DNA of 64,000 nucleotides from Epiperipatus broadwayi (lineage: Eukaryota; Onychophora; Udeonychophora; Euonychophora; Peripatidae). This document shows positions 33,420-47,100 of this stretch, piece by piece. The stretch lies in assembly GCA_028023455.1 (NCBI GenBank), contig JAQFVV010012423.1, forward strand, positions 6,740,269 through 6,804,268, in the 5' to 3' direction. Below the pieces are notes generated by a model that saw only the letters and a program-made list of their open reading frames with translations, had not been told where the DNA came from and ran no database searches. Position 1 is the stretch's first letter. Every line of letters begins with the position of its first letter. A program made the position numbers and the translations under genes.

Positions 33420-36400
33420 GAATGCAATAAGAAAGATTAGATTTATATTACTTAGTAAATCATTTTCTCAGATACAAATTTCTAATAGAATATTAAAAAC
33501 TTTCAAGACTTTGTTTCTTATTTAATGTAAGTTCATCTAATTACATTTAGATATATTGCATTAATTACTATGGTTAAAGATCATAATTTACGATATTTTA
33601 GAGTAAAAACAATAATAATAATCTTACAGTTATTTACTCATAAAGTCGTGGAAAAACAAACAACCAAGTAGCAGAATGAGTACAAGTATCTTTCCATTAA
33701 TCAACATAAAAAAATTGTTTACTATTTTACTCAGTTGAGAATCAATCCATAAATCTTTAACTTCTAAGTCCACTGCTCTGTAATTGTGCCAAACCATAGT
33801 GGGTATATAAATCAGAATTGCTTATAGTAAAATAAAAATGATAAAAGTGATGCAAGGCAATGAAACTTCAGTAAATATAAATGAACAAATAAAATAGAAA
33901 ATACAAAAAGTACTAAGAATTATCCAAAAGTAGAAAATTAAATGAAATATGGCAAAACAATGTTTTTCAATCAAAATTTTATTCTAAAAATATTATTTTG
34001 TTTAAACATGTTTTTTTTCCTTACTCAAAGAGTAAAATATAATAAGGATGCAGAAATTTGTATATCTAAAGTTAGAAAAAAAGTTTAGTGTTTGGAAAAT
34101 CCTATTATATGTATAAGAGTTGATTACAGCTAATGTATTTGATATATTATCATACAGTAAATATAATATATGTATTTTGTTCTCAAGTGTTTTCAAGAAT
34201 ACATTTGGAAGCTGAAAAAAAAATTTTTGATTAATGTCTGTGGAGACTTTCAAGATGATTTATAAGCAATGATATGTATTCATAAAATAATATTAATGAT
34301 AAGATAATAGTATTTTTTCAATCAGTTTTTTTAATTTAAAAACAAGTTAAGAGTAAGTAAAACAAAACAACAAAAACTTTAATAAAAAAGTAAATTTTAT
34401 TTTAAAATTTTTGTTTTATGTATCTTTCTCTCTCTCTTTCTTGGTCACAGATTTCATAAAATTTATTTCATGAATAAGCTGTATAAATATAAAAATAAAA
34501 GCCAAGAAATATTATTAGTTTCATTGACAAAAAGTTAATTTTCTTTTAAACTATGTATGTTTTCTGCCTGAAAGTATGTACAACAATTAGGCAATAGAAT
34601 AATATAATCTAATAACAATAATTGATCATTATAAATGTATTTGCCATCTTCTTAACACAATTTATGTGAGCATTTCAATTTTAATGCTAAACAAGAGGAT
34701 AAGTATTGTTTAGAGTTTAATACATTCACAAACTTTCATTTGAAAAAAATCTAAATAATTCAAACATTAGAACCAAAATTGTTAATTACTTAGTATATCA
34801 TTTCTATCAGTATAATTCTGAATTATTTACATATGTATAATTATCCTTCACATATTCTTGATCTCAGTACCCAAAGTTATAGAAACCCATGGTTGAAAAA
34901 AATAAAGTAAAAACGTTAAATTTTAATCCATAAATTTCTCATATACACACAGCATCATAAGTCAACTCTCATTCAACCATTTTTTCATCTTCAATAATTA
35001 AGCACCACATAGTCGCATTATGATGAAAATATAGTATTTTACTATCACCGTATTAACACTCTGGATATTAAATAATTTTTTTCTTTAAAATAGTTCCAAA
35101 GCAAAAAATTAATGATGGTAGTAATTCTATGTCATAAAATAAAATTAACTCAACAGTGAAAGAAAATACATTATATACTGAATAAATACATCCAGATATG
35201 TTCACATAGATTTAAGTATATATAAAAACATGCATTTAAATTCATTTTTTTTTTTTTTAATATAACTACATTATTCTATTGTGTTATTAATTATTTTTGT
35301 TAAAGTCTTAATGTAAACTGTGGTCCTTAGAATATCCATATATCATGTAATTTTATATGCTTCCACAGTTATCCTCATCCTATTCTAGTCATCATCTCCC
35401 GACTAATTTTGGCTTTTACCTTCATCAGTGAAAAGCTGGAATTGTTACACTTAACACATTTAGTAGTCTCTTTAAGTTAATAACTTGAAATTTTAAAAAA
35501 AATAAAAAGGGCCTACAATTATCATAAAACTGAGGTCTCTTAATTATAAAATGATCTGGTAACAGATCTATATATTTATACAAATTAATTAACTTGAGTT
35601 TAAAACTTTATGTTTTTTTTTAATTTCAGAATATTAGTTTGAATAATACAGAGGCCATTTAAATTCTAGTCTTCAATGATTATAAAAGTTGGAAACCAGA
35701 CTGAAAATAAGGATTTTATAGCACATTATCTGGTGTCTATTTATTACTGATGATTAGAATATATGACCCTAGATCAGAGAAAAAATAATTATTCTATATG
35801 TGTTAACTGTGTAATATATATTGTCATATATGTGTCTGTTTGTTCGTAAATGAAGGGTTCAGTTTAAAGTAGTTTGTTTTGTGAATGTTTATTTATTTAA
35901 AAGTTATGTTTCATTTATATTCCATTAAAATAGAGTAAAATCATGTCTGATAAATGTTAATTTAGAATGCAAAAAATATAAATTATTGCATTACAGTTCT
36001 TTAGAAAAGTGGATAAATCTAGAAAAGATTAAAGAAAGAAGGTTAGCAATAAAATGGGTGGAACCCACAACCAAAATAATGTGATTTTGAACATAAATCA
36101 TTTTTTAAAAAATCCATTTATATGATTGTAGAAGTCAATGTTGATAGCATATAATAATTATAACAACAAAAATAAATTAAAAATTACAATTTTGTATAAA
36201 TTATCATAGGATTTTTTGAATTTGGGAATTGTTTATGATTAAAATAATCCAAATTATAGATTATAAATATTTTGATATTTTTCAGCTTCAATTATATTTC
36301 CTGTAAGCAATAATTATAGGTTACTTTTTAGCATCATAAATCCATGAAATGCTCATCCAATAGTTTGTTTAGTATTTATATTTTTTAATCCTTTTCAAAC

Positions 36401-37400
36401 CAATCATTTATTTAAATATTCACCAGGCATTTTATAAAAAAAACTAATAAATCTATTTAATGAGAATTTTATGGAATATACTTAAGTCAATGAGTTAACT
36501 TCTTTTATATGCATTTTGGAGTACAGGATATTCATTCTAAATCATCAAATGTGAACTTAAAAACAAATTCTTCAATTCAAATTTAAAATATATCATTCTA
36601 CTTAAGTATTAGACCTTACAGTTTCTTTCAGGTTTCAAGAGAAAAAAAAAATCCTATTAACTAAAAAAAGCTATGAAAAGGTATTACACAAATACTTTTA
36701 ATTTCTTTGATAAAACTATCACCAATATTTTGAAGTGTGTCAGTACAATTGCATTTACACCACAATGACTGAATACCACATAATGCATATGTTTATGTTA
36801 AAGTTATTGGCAATCATTTAAACTGAGATAAGTAAACTGAAAAAGCTAAAAATATAAAAAAGGTAATTTTTCAAAACTTGCTTAAAATTTTTGGATGTAG
36901 ATAATAAATAAATTTTAACTAATGTATACTGAAATAATATAGAAAATTGGGAAAACTTTTATGGATAGAGCAAATTAAATTATAAGATTGTATTTAATAA
37001 TCAACTCTCCATTTTCAACTTGTATGAAGCTTTAATATGCATAAATACTTTACTTGCCCAAAGAAATAATGGCATATGATCAGTATTGGGTTGTTTGTAG
37101 ACAAAACCCCATAGCAGCATGACCTCTGACCAACACCTCTAGTTAACACTATTAGAAAATAGATAGACTATCTATCCAAAAAAAATTGTTTATAACCTAA
37201 TAAAAGCTTAAAGTTTACACAGTACATATTTAAGTCCTATGTCATTGGAATAGAAGTCAGACGCCATTCAATTGTGTTTTGAACAAAAAATTTGGGGAGT
37301 TAATCATTACAGAAATAATTATATAAAGAGTGAAACTATATTTTTATTGATTTATTATTGTTTTATAAATAATTTTTTTTCCACTATCTTCTAACAACCA
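33420..37400. other. AT-rich interval, no gene recognised
   Basis: No coding sequence, LINE motif or inverted terminal repeat was seen. Short CT runs (about 34427-34440) and T-runs occur. Confidence 0.5.
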
Positions 37401-37416
37401 TTATTATATCATTAAA

Positions 37417-37536
37417 ACATCACATGATCACCATTTCATATGTTTACAATGGCACTAGATAGAGATTTTATGTACAAACTTTCCTGCATCCATTGATTAT
37501 GAAGGCTTGCACTTGGTGGTATTACTGTATGGAGAG
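37417..37536 (+). repeat. Dispersed repeat fragment, copy 2
   Basis: Shares acatgatcaccatttc (37422-37437) and tactgtatggagag (37523-37536) with the fragment at 22.14 kb, with about 85 bases between them instead of 7. The upstream words (aacattacatgatc versus aacatcacatgatc) also match. Confidence 0.5.
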
Positions 37537-37539
37537 TTT

Positions 37540-39680
37540 ATTACAGTTATGTTGGTGATAATTATTATTATATTTGGAAAATTTAGATTATTTTAATTTT
37601 TATATTATATATATCAAATATATAATCTAATAAAATTGTAATTAAACTAATAAAATATTTATTTACCAATAATAATTATTTAAATAAATACTACAGTAAA
37701 ATTATTATTTTTTGAGCATTAAAATAAATTTGCACTTCTTGCATTGTGTTTGGTCAGATTCTTTTTTAGTTTTTGATTACTCAATATCTGATGCAAGGTA
37801 TTAGAACACAGGTCATTATTCTCAAAACCAAGAAGAATCATCATATAAACACATAAATTATTTATAATCTTGTAATGCTTTGTAAGATTGAATGACTTGT
37901 ATATTGCAAGAGTTAAACTAATTGTTTCTCATTAAAAAAATGCACTTTTTCTTATCTGATGACCAATCTCTTGCAGTCTTGAAATTTTCTTTTGCTAACT
38001 TCATTATATGGTCACTATGACTTGATTTTTGAACATTCATTGCTTTTGTGACAGAATTTTTGAACAGATATTTATTAAATTTTCCAAAACATTAGATGTG
38101 CCACATTTAAAATGGTAATGACTTTTATTAATAATATATTACATAGTATATACTACTGTCTAAATACTTTTCATCTCATTTTTAACATAAATTTCAGAAT
38201 AGAGATCCAGAATCAATTACATTGAAATGACTTCCAATATTTCAATTGTCTAAACATGTATCCGGTGATTACATTTAATGTGATTATAAGTTTCTGAAGG
38301 TATAACACAATACCAAACACCAATAATCTTGCTATTATTTTCAATATGATTCTTATATGGACATGACAGCAGACAATTTCTGAAGATGTTCAAAAAAAGT
38401 AAATATTTTACTTTCTATTACAGCACTAGTCTTGCTTTATATTCTATATGTCAAAGTCAATTAGTTTAATATAGAATTGTTCTAGCTAAGATTATTATAA
38501 ATTATTAAATAAAAAAAATTGCATTAACATCCTGGAATTTTTTTATTAAAAAAACAACTACATTCCTTAGCCAAAGATACTCATGTTGTTATCTTTTCTT
38601 TCTTATAAGATTTTAAAATTTTGTTTTTCATCAAGAGTTCATATCTCAGACTTATCAGTAATTTTACTTTGCAATCTGCAGAAACTATCATTCATTCTAT
38701 TAATCTTTTCTTATTTTAAATTGTTAATTAATTAATATTACTATGAAGAAAAGAAAGGCTACTATTTATATGACAGATATATGCTCTGTAATATACTCAG
38801 GTACATATATTAAAAATTCATTAAAATTTATGATGCAACTCTGGAATTATGATCCTAGAATGTTAAGTATGAGTAAAGTAGGACTCTTTGTCTAGTTACC
38901 TTGACTTACCACAATCTTTAAAAGATATTCATTTCAATACACACCCCATTACATATCATAATTACAGGAATGCCTAAATGCATTTTCATTCGCAATAAAA
39001 ATATAATGCCATCAAGCTAAACAATGAATGATATAATTATTTTAACAGCACTTATCACAATAACTTATATGTCACCAATAGGAAAATAGTGATCATGTGT
39101 TCCTATCAAATATAAATATCCTTTCTTACTCATTTTACCTACAAGTTATTAATTCTAAATACTTTATTCATACTTGAAAAAAAAAAAAACTATTTTGAGC
39201 TATAATAATTTTTCTTATAGTAATTAATCTACAGCATTTCAGCATCAAAAAAATCTCAAAATTGCAAATACCAAAACATTATTTATTACAATAGCAAACA
39301 TCATATCTAGGCGGTACTATAACAATTAAACACTGAATAAATTAATTCTATGATTACACCTACTCTTGTGCAGTTTAATGCAGTAACAAAAGTAAGAATC
39401 TTCTAAATTGCAATTCAACTGTAACTACCAATGGTTGAACATCACATAATTATCCACTTGAGTAACATACCATTTGATTACTTTTTTATTTACACCAAGA
39501 ATAAAAATATTATATGGATATATCTTAATATAAAATGTTATCACCATAATAAAGTTTTCCATTGTAAATATTAATTCAGTTATCAATTTCTAAAAGCAAA
39601 CCTTGTCATTGCAGCCATATCATTCTATCATTAGCAATTTGTTTCATATTTGCATATGAAAATCATTCAATTTCACTTAT
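37540..39680. other. AT-rich interval, no gene recognised
   Basis: Nothing beyond low-complexity AT-rich sequence was recognised. Confidence 0.5.
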
Positions 39681-39689
39681 CAAATTTTT

Positions 39690-40015
39690 AATATACAATA
39701 TTCTTGGTCTGCCTCTCAGTCTTCTTTCTAAATTTCATCTTCCAAAATATTTTATAAAAATCTATCATGACTTAAAAAATATGATCCAAAAACTTAATCT
39801 TTCTCATTTTTATTATCTCTTTTTATTCCAAATACTATAAAAATTTTGATCATTAGTCTTTTTCCATCCAACTCATTTTAGTTTATCTTCTCCATTACTA
39901 CATTTCCATTTCTTCCAATCTTTTTCTTTTTTGTCTTCCCAAGGACCATGTCTTATAATCGTAAGTCAAAATACTCCAAATGAAAGTTTTAATAAATTTC
40001 ATTCTATTTTTTGTA
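39690..40015 (-). pseudogene. LINE C-terminal fragment
   Basis: Reverse-strand translation reads MKFIKTFIWSILTYDYKTWS (about 40012-39953) and LGRQKRKRLEEMEM, then SWMEKD, and later IIKMRKIKFLDHIF, RKKTERQTKNI. This matches the post-RT region of LINEs of the kind reading YGSETWT...KRLEAFEMW..RR..I.WTD....WLGH. Stops interrupt it. The clade cannot be fixed from this piece; it is not the same subfamily as the RTE fragments elsewhere in the window. Confidence 0.7.
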
Positions 40016-40019
40016 TTGA

Positions 40020-40925
40020 ATAATATTAAATAATAGAAGAATATTAAAGCATGTATAAAAACAGCTGCAACTAAAAAAAAGTATTGAGGAAAATGACATT
40101 AATACCTAAAAAAAACCATGGATGCCTCAAGAAATACTGGATTTAATTAAAAAATATTAATTACCAAAATAAAAACATAATGTAAATATTTTTTATTTCA
40201 ATTTCTAATGAACAATGGTGTTGTTGAATTTCATTTTAATAACAAAGTTCAACATTATTTTAATGAAATGTTTTAATCACTTTCACATTTTTTATAGTAT
40301 TCTATCCATTTATTTATGCTTAGAATAAATCAATAGATATTCAATTAAACAGTAGCTTTCAGTGACTAATTTTCATGAACTGATCCTCCTTTATTCAATC
40401 ATCATTTTGACTCTCCCAGTAGTCAAGCAAATAAGTTAAAAAATTTCTAACACTACAAGGTTTTGAATTTAAATATGCTTATCTAACTAAATAGAAATCA
40501 ATTAATTCAGCATAATATACAAAAAAAAATGAGTTTTTATTACAATTCATAACTCACTGTAATCTGCATTAGATATTAGTTTAGAAATTGACATTATTTA
40601 TTGTAAAATGAAATAAAATAACTCTCATGCATTGCTTTGTTATCATATATTCATTTATTCCACTTGTGAGAGTTTATCATAATAAAATTGGAAGTTATTA
40701 TGCACAATAAAGTAAACTGTATTTTGTTTAGAGAAGAGAATCAAAATCACTTGCATAGTATGAAGAATTTATATGTAAGATTGTTCATTAATATGTATTA
40801 AGGAATTATCACTAAGGAGTTATTAATCAGTATTTTTTTTAAACTAATTTGTTTATGCTTAAGTGATTTACTAATATATCACTGTGATATTTAAAAATTA
40901 TTTTGTAAGATTAATAAGATTTTAG
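40020..40925. other. AT-rich interval, no feature recognised
   Basis: AT-rich sequence with A-runs. No motif was recognised. Confidence 0.5.
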
Positions 40926-40927
40926 CT

Positions 40928-41045
40928 CAAGAGTTCCCAAAATGGTTGACATCGACACCCTGGGGATCGATTTGAACTTTTTAGGGGTCAATAGTTTCAC
41001 TAAAAAATTTGGGGGTCGATGATGGCAAAAATAGACCCCCTTACT
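40928..41045 (+). mobile_element. Orphan hAT-type transposon terminus
   Basis: CAAGAGTTCCCAAAATGGTT at 40928-40947 resembles the CAGNGGTTCCCAAACT start of many hAT elements. The next ~100 bases are CpG- and G-rich (ctggggatcgat, aggggtcaat, gggggtcgatgatgg, atagaccccc), as in the subterminal regions of those elements, and include a GGGGGTC/GACCCCC hairpin. No matching opposite end was found to the right, so this is a truncated copy or solo end. Class assignment is from family knowledge. Confidence 0.55.
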
Positions 41046-43540
41046 ACTCCTATTTGTTTGTTACTTCAAAATATCCATGATTCCAATAGGTACTTAACTA
41101 AGAAGTGAAATAATTTTTAAAAAAAAGTTTTTTGATAAAAACAATTACATACCAAACTTGCGAATGAAAAGGTAAAATGTGTCATTAAAAGAGTTCATAA
41201 CTTTTCTCTGTCTGAACGTGATTTTCCAATAATCTGTTTTCATTTTGGCAGTGATTTGCTTTAATGTAAAAATTAACAATTGTTTTCAATACAACGGTGT
41301 CCCAGTAAAAAGGTTATTGTTTCTTTCCAAACTTCCCGCAGTGCCATCTGTGAATCAACATATTAGCATTTATAGATCGCAAATTATAATATGTAATGTG
41401 AATATTTTGGAAAAAACCCATGGATTGTTTGAATCATTACAAATGTTTCTGTAGCAAGTTTGCTCAAGTTAAAATTTAATGTTAGCACATGGTTCTATTA
41501 TGAGTTTTTTTTACTCAAGTATGAACACAGTCACATCTCATGCTATAATTCAAGATCCAAACATGCAGGCAGCTGGGAGAGAGAACCAATCACCTTTTCA
41601 CTGGGACACTCTGTATCTTTTATGCTCTGATTGTGCTTTTAAATATAAACAGAACCTTGAGAAATATCAAGTTAATAAAGGCTACAAGTAATCACCCTTT
41701 ATAGTTTATTACTTGAAATAGAAAATGAATGTGAAATATAATAAGTTCAATTTTGTGTTCCTACTTTTATTCATATTGCAGATATCAAATAAATGGACAC
41801 AATATTTGCTAATATATAGGAACTAATAGAAAATTTGTTTAAAATAATGAATATATTTAATAAACTTATATAAAATATATATAAAATAAACTTTTTCATT
41901 TGAACAACTAAGATAGCTTGAAAATTTAATAATATGTGAATATTCAATTTTGAGAGCCAATATAAATGTAGATGAGAAATTTTTTAGGCTTTTTTCATAT
42001 ATTATTTCTATCTTCACAAAGCCGAACTTACTTTTTACATTATATAAGTCAATACATTTTTAACTAGTTTTAAAATATTCTAGAAGCTTAAGTATATAAG
42101 CCTAAACTATGATTCCCCCTCAACCATATATTATTTCTCAGAAGCAGTAAGCTTTGGAATATTATCAGAATATCCTTTAAGCAACAAAAAGAAAGTGGCT
42201 TAATTTTCCTGATTTGTTGGTTGTGAAAACTATACCTGAACAGAAAGATTCATTACATTTACAAGTAGTATGGTTTGTAAATGCTATCAATGCTACATTT
42301 TGCAGTATGAAAAACTCACAATTTATTTAGCTAATAAGGCAGTATTGATTATAATCAATTATAATCTCTTAAATAGAAAAAAAATTGTTAAGTTCTTTAT
42401 GTAAACTAGTTACAAAAAAGAAAAAGTGATATTCAGCGTTAAAAAATGTTTGACATTAATGGATAATCAAATGTCTATAATGAAATAACAGTAACAACTA
42501 CAACATGGAATAGCTATTTGATATGTACTATGGATACATTAATAAATCTACATATCCCAGAATACCAGGCAGATAATATCTAATAATATCAATAACTTGA
42601 AAAGTTGAAGTGTGTTATGCTTTCAGTTCTGGCAGATAATCCATGTTTTTCAGATATATGACTTGCTAAAAAACAGCAATGACATGGATGTGTTAATCTA
42701 TAGCTATTTGGCATATCTTATGAATCTCTTAACTAATAAATGTCAGTTTGCAAATTTAAAAAACATATTAAATAATTTAGGGAAAACTATTTTGTAAATG
42801 TACTCTTCAAACAATCAAGTGTTCAAATATCTATAATGCCACCTTAAACTTATTGAAACAATTTAGTAAATTGTCTAGATATCTGTGCTAATAACTAGGC
42901 TACAATAGTAAAAATCTGCAAAGATAATTGTAACAAAATTTTATAAGCAAAGATTATGCTTAAGAGGGTGTTGATATTATTTGCATTTTGAAACTTATCA
43001 CCAAGATTCTTGAAGTACAAAAAAAAAACTTTGATCCAAATTATGTATCTATAAAAACAATTTAAAAACATATATGGAATATAACACAAAATAATATCAA
43101 GAAGAAATTTACAAACATAACTTTTGACTCAAACTCATTTTCTAGCTTACATGCTTGATTCGAACAAATCAATAACAGTGAACTTTAACAAAAAAAAAGA
43201 TGAAAAGAAATTAATCTGATTTTATATGCTCAAGATATGAGTCATGCTTTTTACTATAAATATATTTTATGTTTGAAGAGCACACTCATCTTTCCAGTTT
43301 CAATGAATCTGCAGTAATTGCACCACCTATGAATGGTGAAACAGTTAAAAAAAGCATAATAATTTTTATTTATTTATGATGTATTCCTCATTACAGTTAG
43401 ATACCTGAGCACACAAGCATCTTTGGTTAATGTAAACCTTTTTTTTTTTTCAGTTTACTTCATTTGAAGTTTCAAAACAGACTAGATTTGAAAAAGCCCC
43501 TAAATTGCTATTTTTATTCAAATATTTTAATGCTTAGCTT
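41046..43540. other. AT-rich interval, no supported gene
   Basis: Two short plus-strand frames at 41245-41454 and 41479-41691 look somewhat protein-like but have no recognised motif. They may be the decayed interior of the hAT copy whose end lies at 40928. The rest is AT-rich without features. Confidence 0.4.
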
Positions 43541-43543
43541 TTT

Positions 43544-43783
43544 TTATTTTTTTTTATATATATGTGTTTCTCTGAATGCATTTTGTATTACAATTTCTTC
43601 ACATTTATTTACGCTTAATGTCAATTTATTCTTACTTTCAATTTCATCTATTTTTGAGTGAACTTTATACATTTTATTATGTGGCACTAAAAAATTGATA
43701 TTATATAGAAAAATATAAATCATCTCAAAGCCTAGTAGTTTTGGATTGATAATGTTAGAAATCACTAAAACATGGTTGATCAA
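43544..43783 (-). pseudogene. LINE reverse-transcriptase fragment
   Basis: Reverse-strand frame of 79 residues containing INFLVPHNKMYKVHSKIDEI and SKNKLTLSVNKCEEIV. This matches the segment just after the YADD box in CR1/Jockey-like LINEs (ADD-x-x-LLVP ... W...NKL-LN--K-KELV). The catalytic box itself is degraded to FLYN. Only this short piece is recognisable, so it is a truncated relic. Confidence 0.7.
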
Positions 43784-44030
43784 ATTAGTACATAATGTTT
43801 CACATACTAGTACAATAAGGATTCAATATTTTATAAAATCATTAATTTAAAAAAAACTGATTTAACTTCAAAAACCAGGTTTCAAGCAAAATAATATTTT
43901 TTTTAAAAAAATTGTCTTAGTCATGCTTTCCATTTATATATAGAAATATTTACTAAATCTTTTTTTTTTTCCTTTAAAAAAAAACTATTTTCATAATCAC
44001 AATACAGAAAAACTTTGATAAACTGCTACT
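43784..44030. other. AT-rich spacer left of a SINE
   Basis: T-runs and A-runs only. May include decayed LINE sequence. Confidence 0.4.
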
Positions 44031-44043
44031 AAATGTGCCTCAA
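44031..44043 (+). repeat. SINE target-site duplication, left (AAATGTGCCTCAA)
   Basis: Identical to 44152-44164 and directly before the tRNA-like head. Confidence 0.9.
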
Positions 44044-44151
44044 GTCAAGCTTTGGTGGTCGAGAGGTCAGCGACAGCTGCTTTACAAGCAGTTGTCACGG
44101 GTTATTGGGTTCGCTTCCCGGCTGATGCTATGACACATAAGGAGAAAAAAA
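44044..44151 (+). mobile_element. Minimal tRNA-Val-like SINE, ~108 bp
   Basis: A perfect box A match TGGTCGAGAGG (44056-44066) and box B GGTTCGCTTCC (44108-44118, 10 of 11) mark an internal RNA polymerase III promoter. The arm gctgctttacaagcagttg resembles the anticodon arm of animal tRNA-Val with a UAC anticodon. The variable region is longer than in a normal tRNA, and the acceptor stem does not pair, so it is not a functional tRNA gene. After box B there are only about 20 bases (cggctgatgctatgacacat) before a short A-rich tail. A 13-bp target duplication flanks it exactly, so it moved by LINE-type retrotransposition and is young. Confidence 0.9.
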
Positions 44152-44164
44152 AAATGTGCCTCAA
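44152..44164 (+). repeat. SINE target-site duplication, right (AAATGTGCCTCAA)
   Basis: Identical to 44031-44043 and directly after the A-tail. The exact boundary within the A-run is ambiguous by a base or two. Confidence 0.9.
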
Positions 44165-47100
44165 ATTCAAAATAAAAACTATTTAAAAGAATTTTAAAAT
44201 TATTCTTATAATTTATATTAACAATGTTAAAAGGTAGTTTTTTCCCTTACTTATCAAAAATGTAAACTTTATTTACCTTGACTTTATTATTTATTTATAA
44301 TTCAACTTTCATCTTTAGCTTCAATATTTAACAATTCTGAAGTAATTAATTTACTCTATCATAAAGAAAATGTTAACAATTTAAAATTAAGTAAATCACA
44401 TACGTAAAAATATAAAAACTGTATTTTTAAAGCATATTTTTTTTAGATTTAAAATGAAAATTAATCTTTTTTATCTAATACCCAAATTATTGATATTACA
44501 AAAATTTGATAAACCAAACAGTGGGTAGACATCAACAGTTGCTCTAATTTACAAATGTCTTTAAAACAGATAAAATTAAACAAAATGTTTAATTTAAATT
44601 TATATGTAAGATATTAAGAATTGAATTCTTTTTAACATAAAAAATCTGCAAAAATTTATCAATATATAATTATATTTCTGCTATTTTATGTATGTAAAAA
44701 TTGAGCTACTAAAATTGGTGTTCAAGAATGAAATCATTACAATTTTATCTGATTGTTAAATTCTACTTAATTAAATCCATAAAAAGAAATTTCAGGAATT
44801 ATAACTTAATAACTTGAAATAAGTAATTTTATTAATTTTAGACATCATTTAATATTTTTCAAATATTTTTTTGTTTTTCACTTTATAAACTTTAAACATT
44901 TCTAATCTTTTATATTGCTGACAGTAATATATATCAAGATTGTGATGATTAGTCAGAATAAGAATATCACAATAAATTAACTGGCATTTTATAGCTTATT
45001 TAAAAAGAATAATGATTTTTTTCAATATTTAGCCTAGGGAAGGTTCTATAATTATCCAAGAGGAAATCATCTAATATTCTAAAATTTTACTTGTTTTTTC
45101 TGAGTTAAATTATATGATTAATTCTCCATGTTTGTTAGTTACCATCAAAAATTTATGGAAAAATGTCCAAGGACTTTTAGAACACTTTACTGTCAGATTT
45201 ATAATATCAGGATTCTAAGCTTGATGTGCAGTGGAAGCACATCAAACTTCATTAACAGAATATTGTAAATGCAACATTTTTATATTCTTCAACAAGCATT
45301 ACATATTTTGACAACTGTTTTTAGATGAAACAATAATTTTTGTTCCTACTAATCCATTCCTAGAAAAGGTAATAATGTTAATGTAGTGAAATCTGCAAGT
45401 TAAGCATGAGAAAATAATTATTTTTAGATCTTCCCAATAATCAAATATTTTTTATACAGAATTTTTGCTTAAAATAATTATTTTCAGGTGAATTTTTTAT
45501 ATTTGTGAAATAGCTAAAAATATACATGGAAATTTATATTTACATAAAAAAAAAAAAAAGTACAGTATAGACATAAAGATAATTTTTGAAGAGGCAGTAA
45601 TCAAATATCACCCAGAATTAATAGCCAAGAACATTATTAAAGATTTATTTTCTGGAAAATATTAAATTCCCTTTGATGATTATGAAAGACATTCTTCAGT
45701 ATTTTAGTAGAGAAGCTTCTATCTTTAATCTGAAACAGAAAGTTCATCTGGTATTTTGGACAATGTTCAAATCAACAACAATATATTTAAAACTATAGGA
45801 ATAAAGATGTCCCATTAAAATGAAATATCTGTCACAACAGTTTAAAATTATAAGTTTGAATAGTAAGAGCATTAAAATCTTATTTTAATATATTGGTTCA
45901 GATGATAACTAGTGTTAATGTTTAATGTCAATCAATCACATTATTCTTGCTTTCTATGACTTTTAAAAAATAAAGTTGTCATCACCAAAAGATGTTCAGA
46001 AGGCTTTGGTACAATTGTAACAAAACGTTTACACAGATATCGCTGTAGATGGCAAGTCCGAATATTTTTCTCTGGTGTTTAATTTTGTATAATATTCTTG
46101 TTTGTTAAGCAAAAAATAACAATGGAATAATATATTCTAACTCTTCCAGTTTTCAAAAATGCAAATGGCATTTAGTGCAAATCATTTAAACCATTTATGA
46201 GAAACTTCATATATTTTACAAATAGGAGACCTAATTTCTACCTTGGTCATCCATTTTATACTTCTTAATGGCAAAGGTAAAATTAAATTATTTACTGATG
46301 AAACAATAAACAAATAAAAAATCCTTTTAAATGAGAGTTTATTTAAGTCCTAAAATAAGGGTATCTCTCTATTCTAGTATGTACAATAAGTTTTAATAGT
46401 CAATGTTTACTAAATATTACTGCATTTAAATCATTTCCCCATACCAGTTTCTTATTTTTGCCTTTATCAATGAGGATTGAGATTTAAATCTGGAAATAAT
46501 GAAGTTATCAACTAGCATCCACTTTTAATTCCATTTTACTATTCACATTAAAACCTAAAATTCAAAAGACCATTAGTCTTTAAACTTTAGTCAACTTCTC
46601 TGAACAGTTTATGTAATTCTAGATCCAAGTCATTAAATATATATATTTATATCATATATAATAGTTTAGACATATTAATTTGGATTCAAAAGTTTATATT
46701 GTTTTGAACATGTTTTTAACTTAAATAATAAAGTGAAGTTAAAGATGGTTGTTAGATGTATAATATTGCTTATCATTTAATCATAAACATCTATGATAAA
46801 CACAACACAAAAGACAGAAATTGATCTGGAGATAGGTTTTAAATATGTAACCCATGATAATTATTGATTATACATGCTTATTATAGATGACACTAAATAA
46901 GGGGACGGCAGTGATTTTTAGTTACTATTGTTCTGCAGTGATATTTAAAACATTGGCAGGCTAAAAAAAAATTAAACTCACTATATTACATTTTAAAAAT
47001 TTCATATATACATAGCTGTTTATGATAGAATAATTCAACAAATTATATAAAATCAATGTGGGTTTTTTATTTAAAAAAAGCAAAATATTGTTTTTATGTC

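Noticed and set aside
43464-43661. Plus-strand hydrophobic frame, possible membrane protein
   Set aside because: It is antisense to a LINE reverse-transcriptase fragment that reads better on the reverse strand.
44044-44130. Functional tRNA-Val gene
   Set aside because: The acceptor stem does not pair, the variable region is too long, and an A-tail and target duplication mark it as a SINE.
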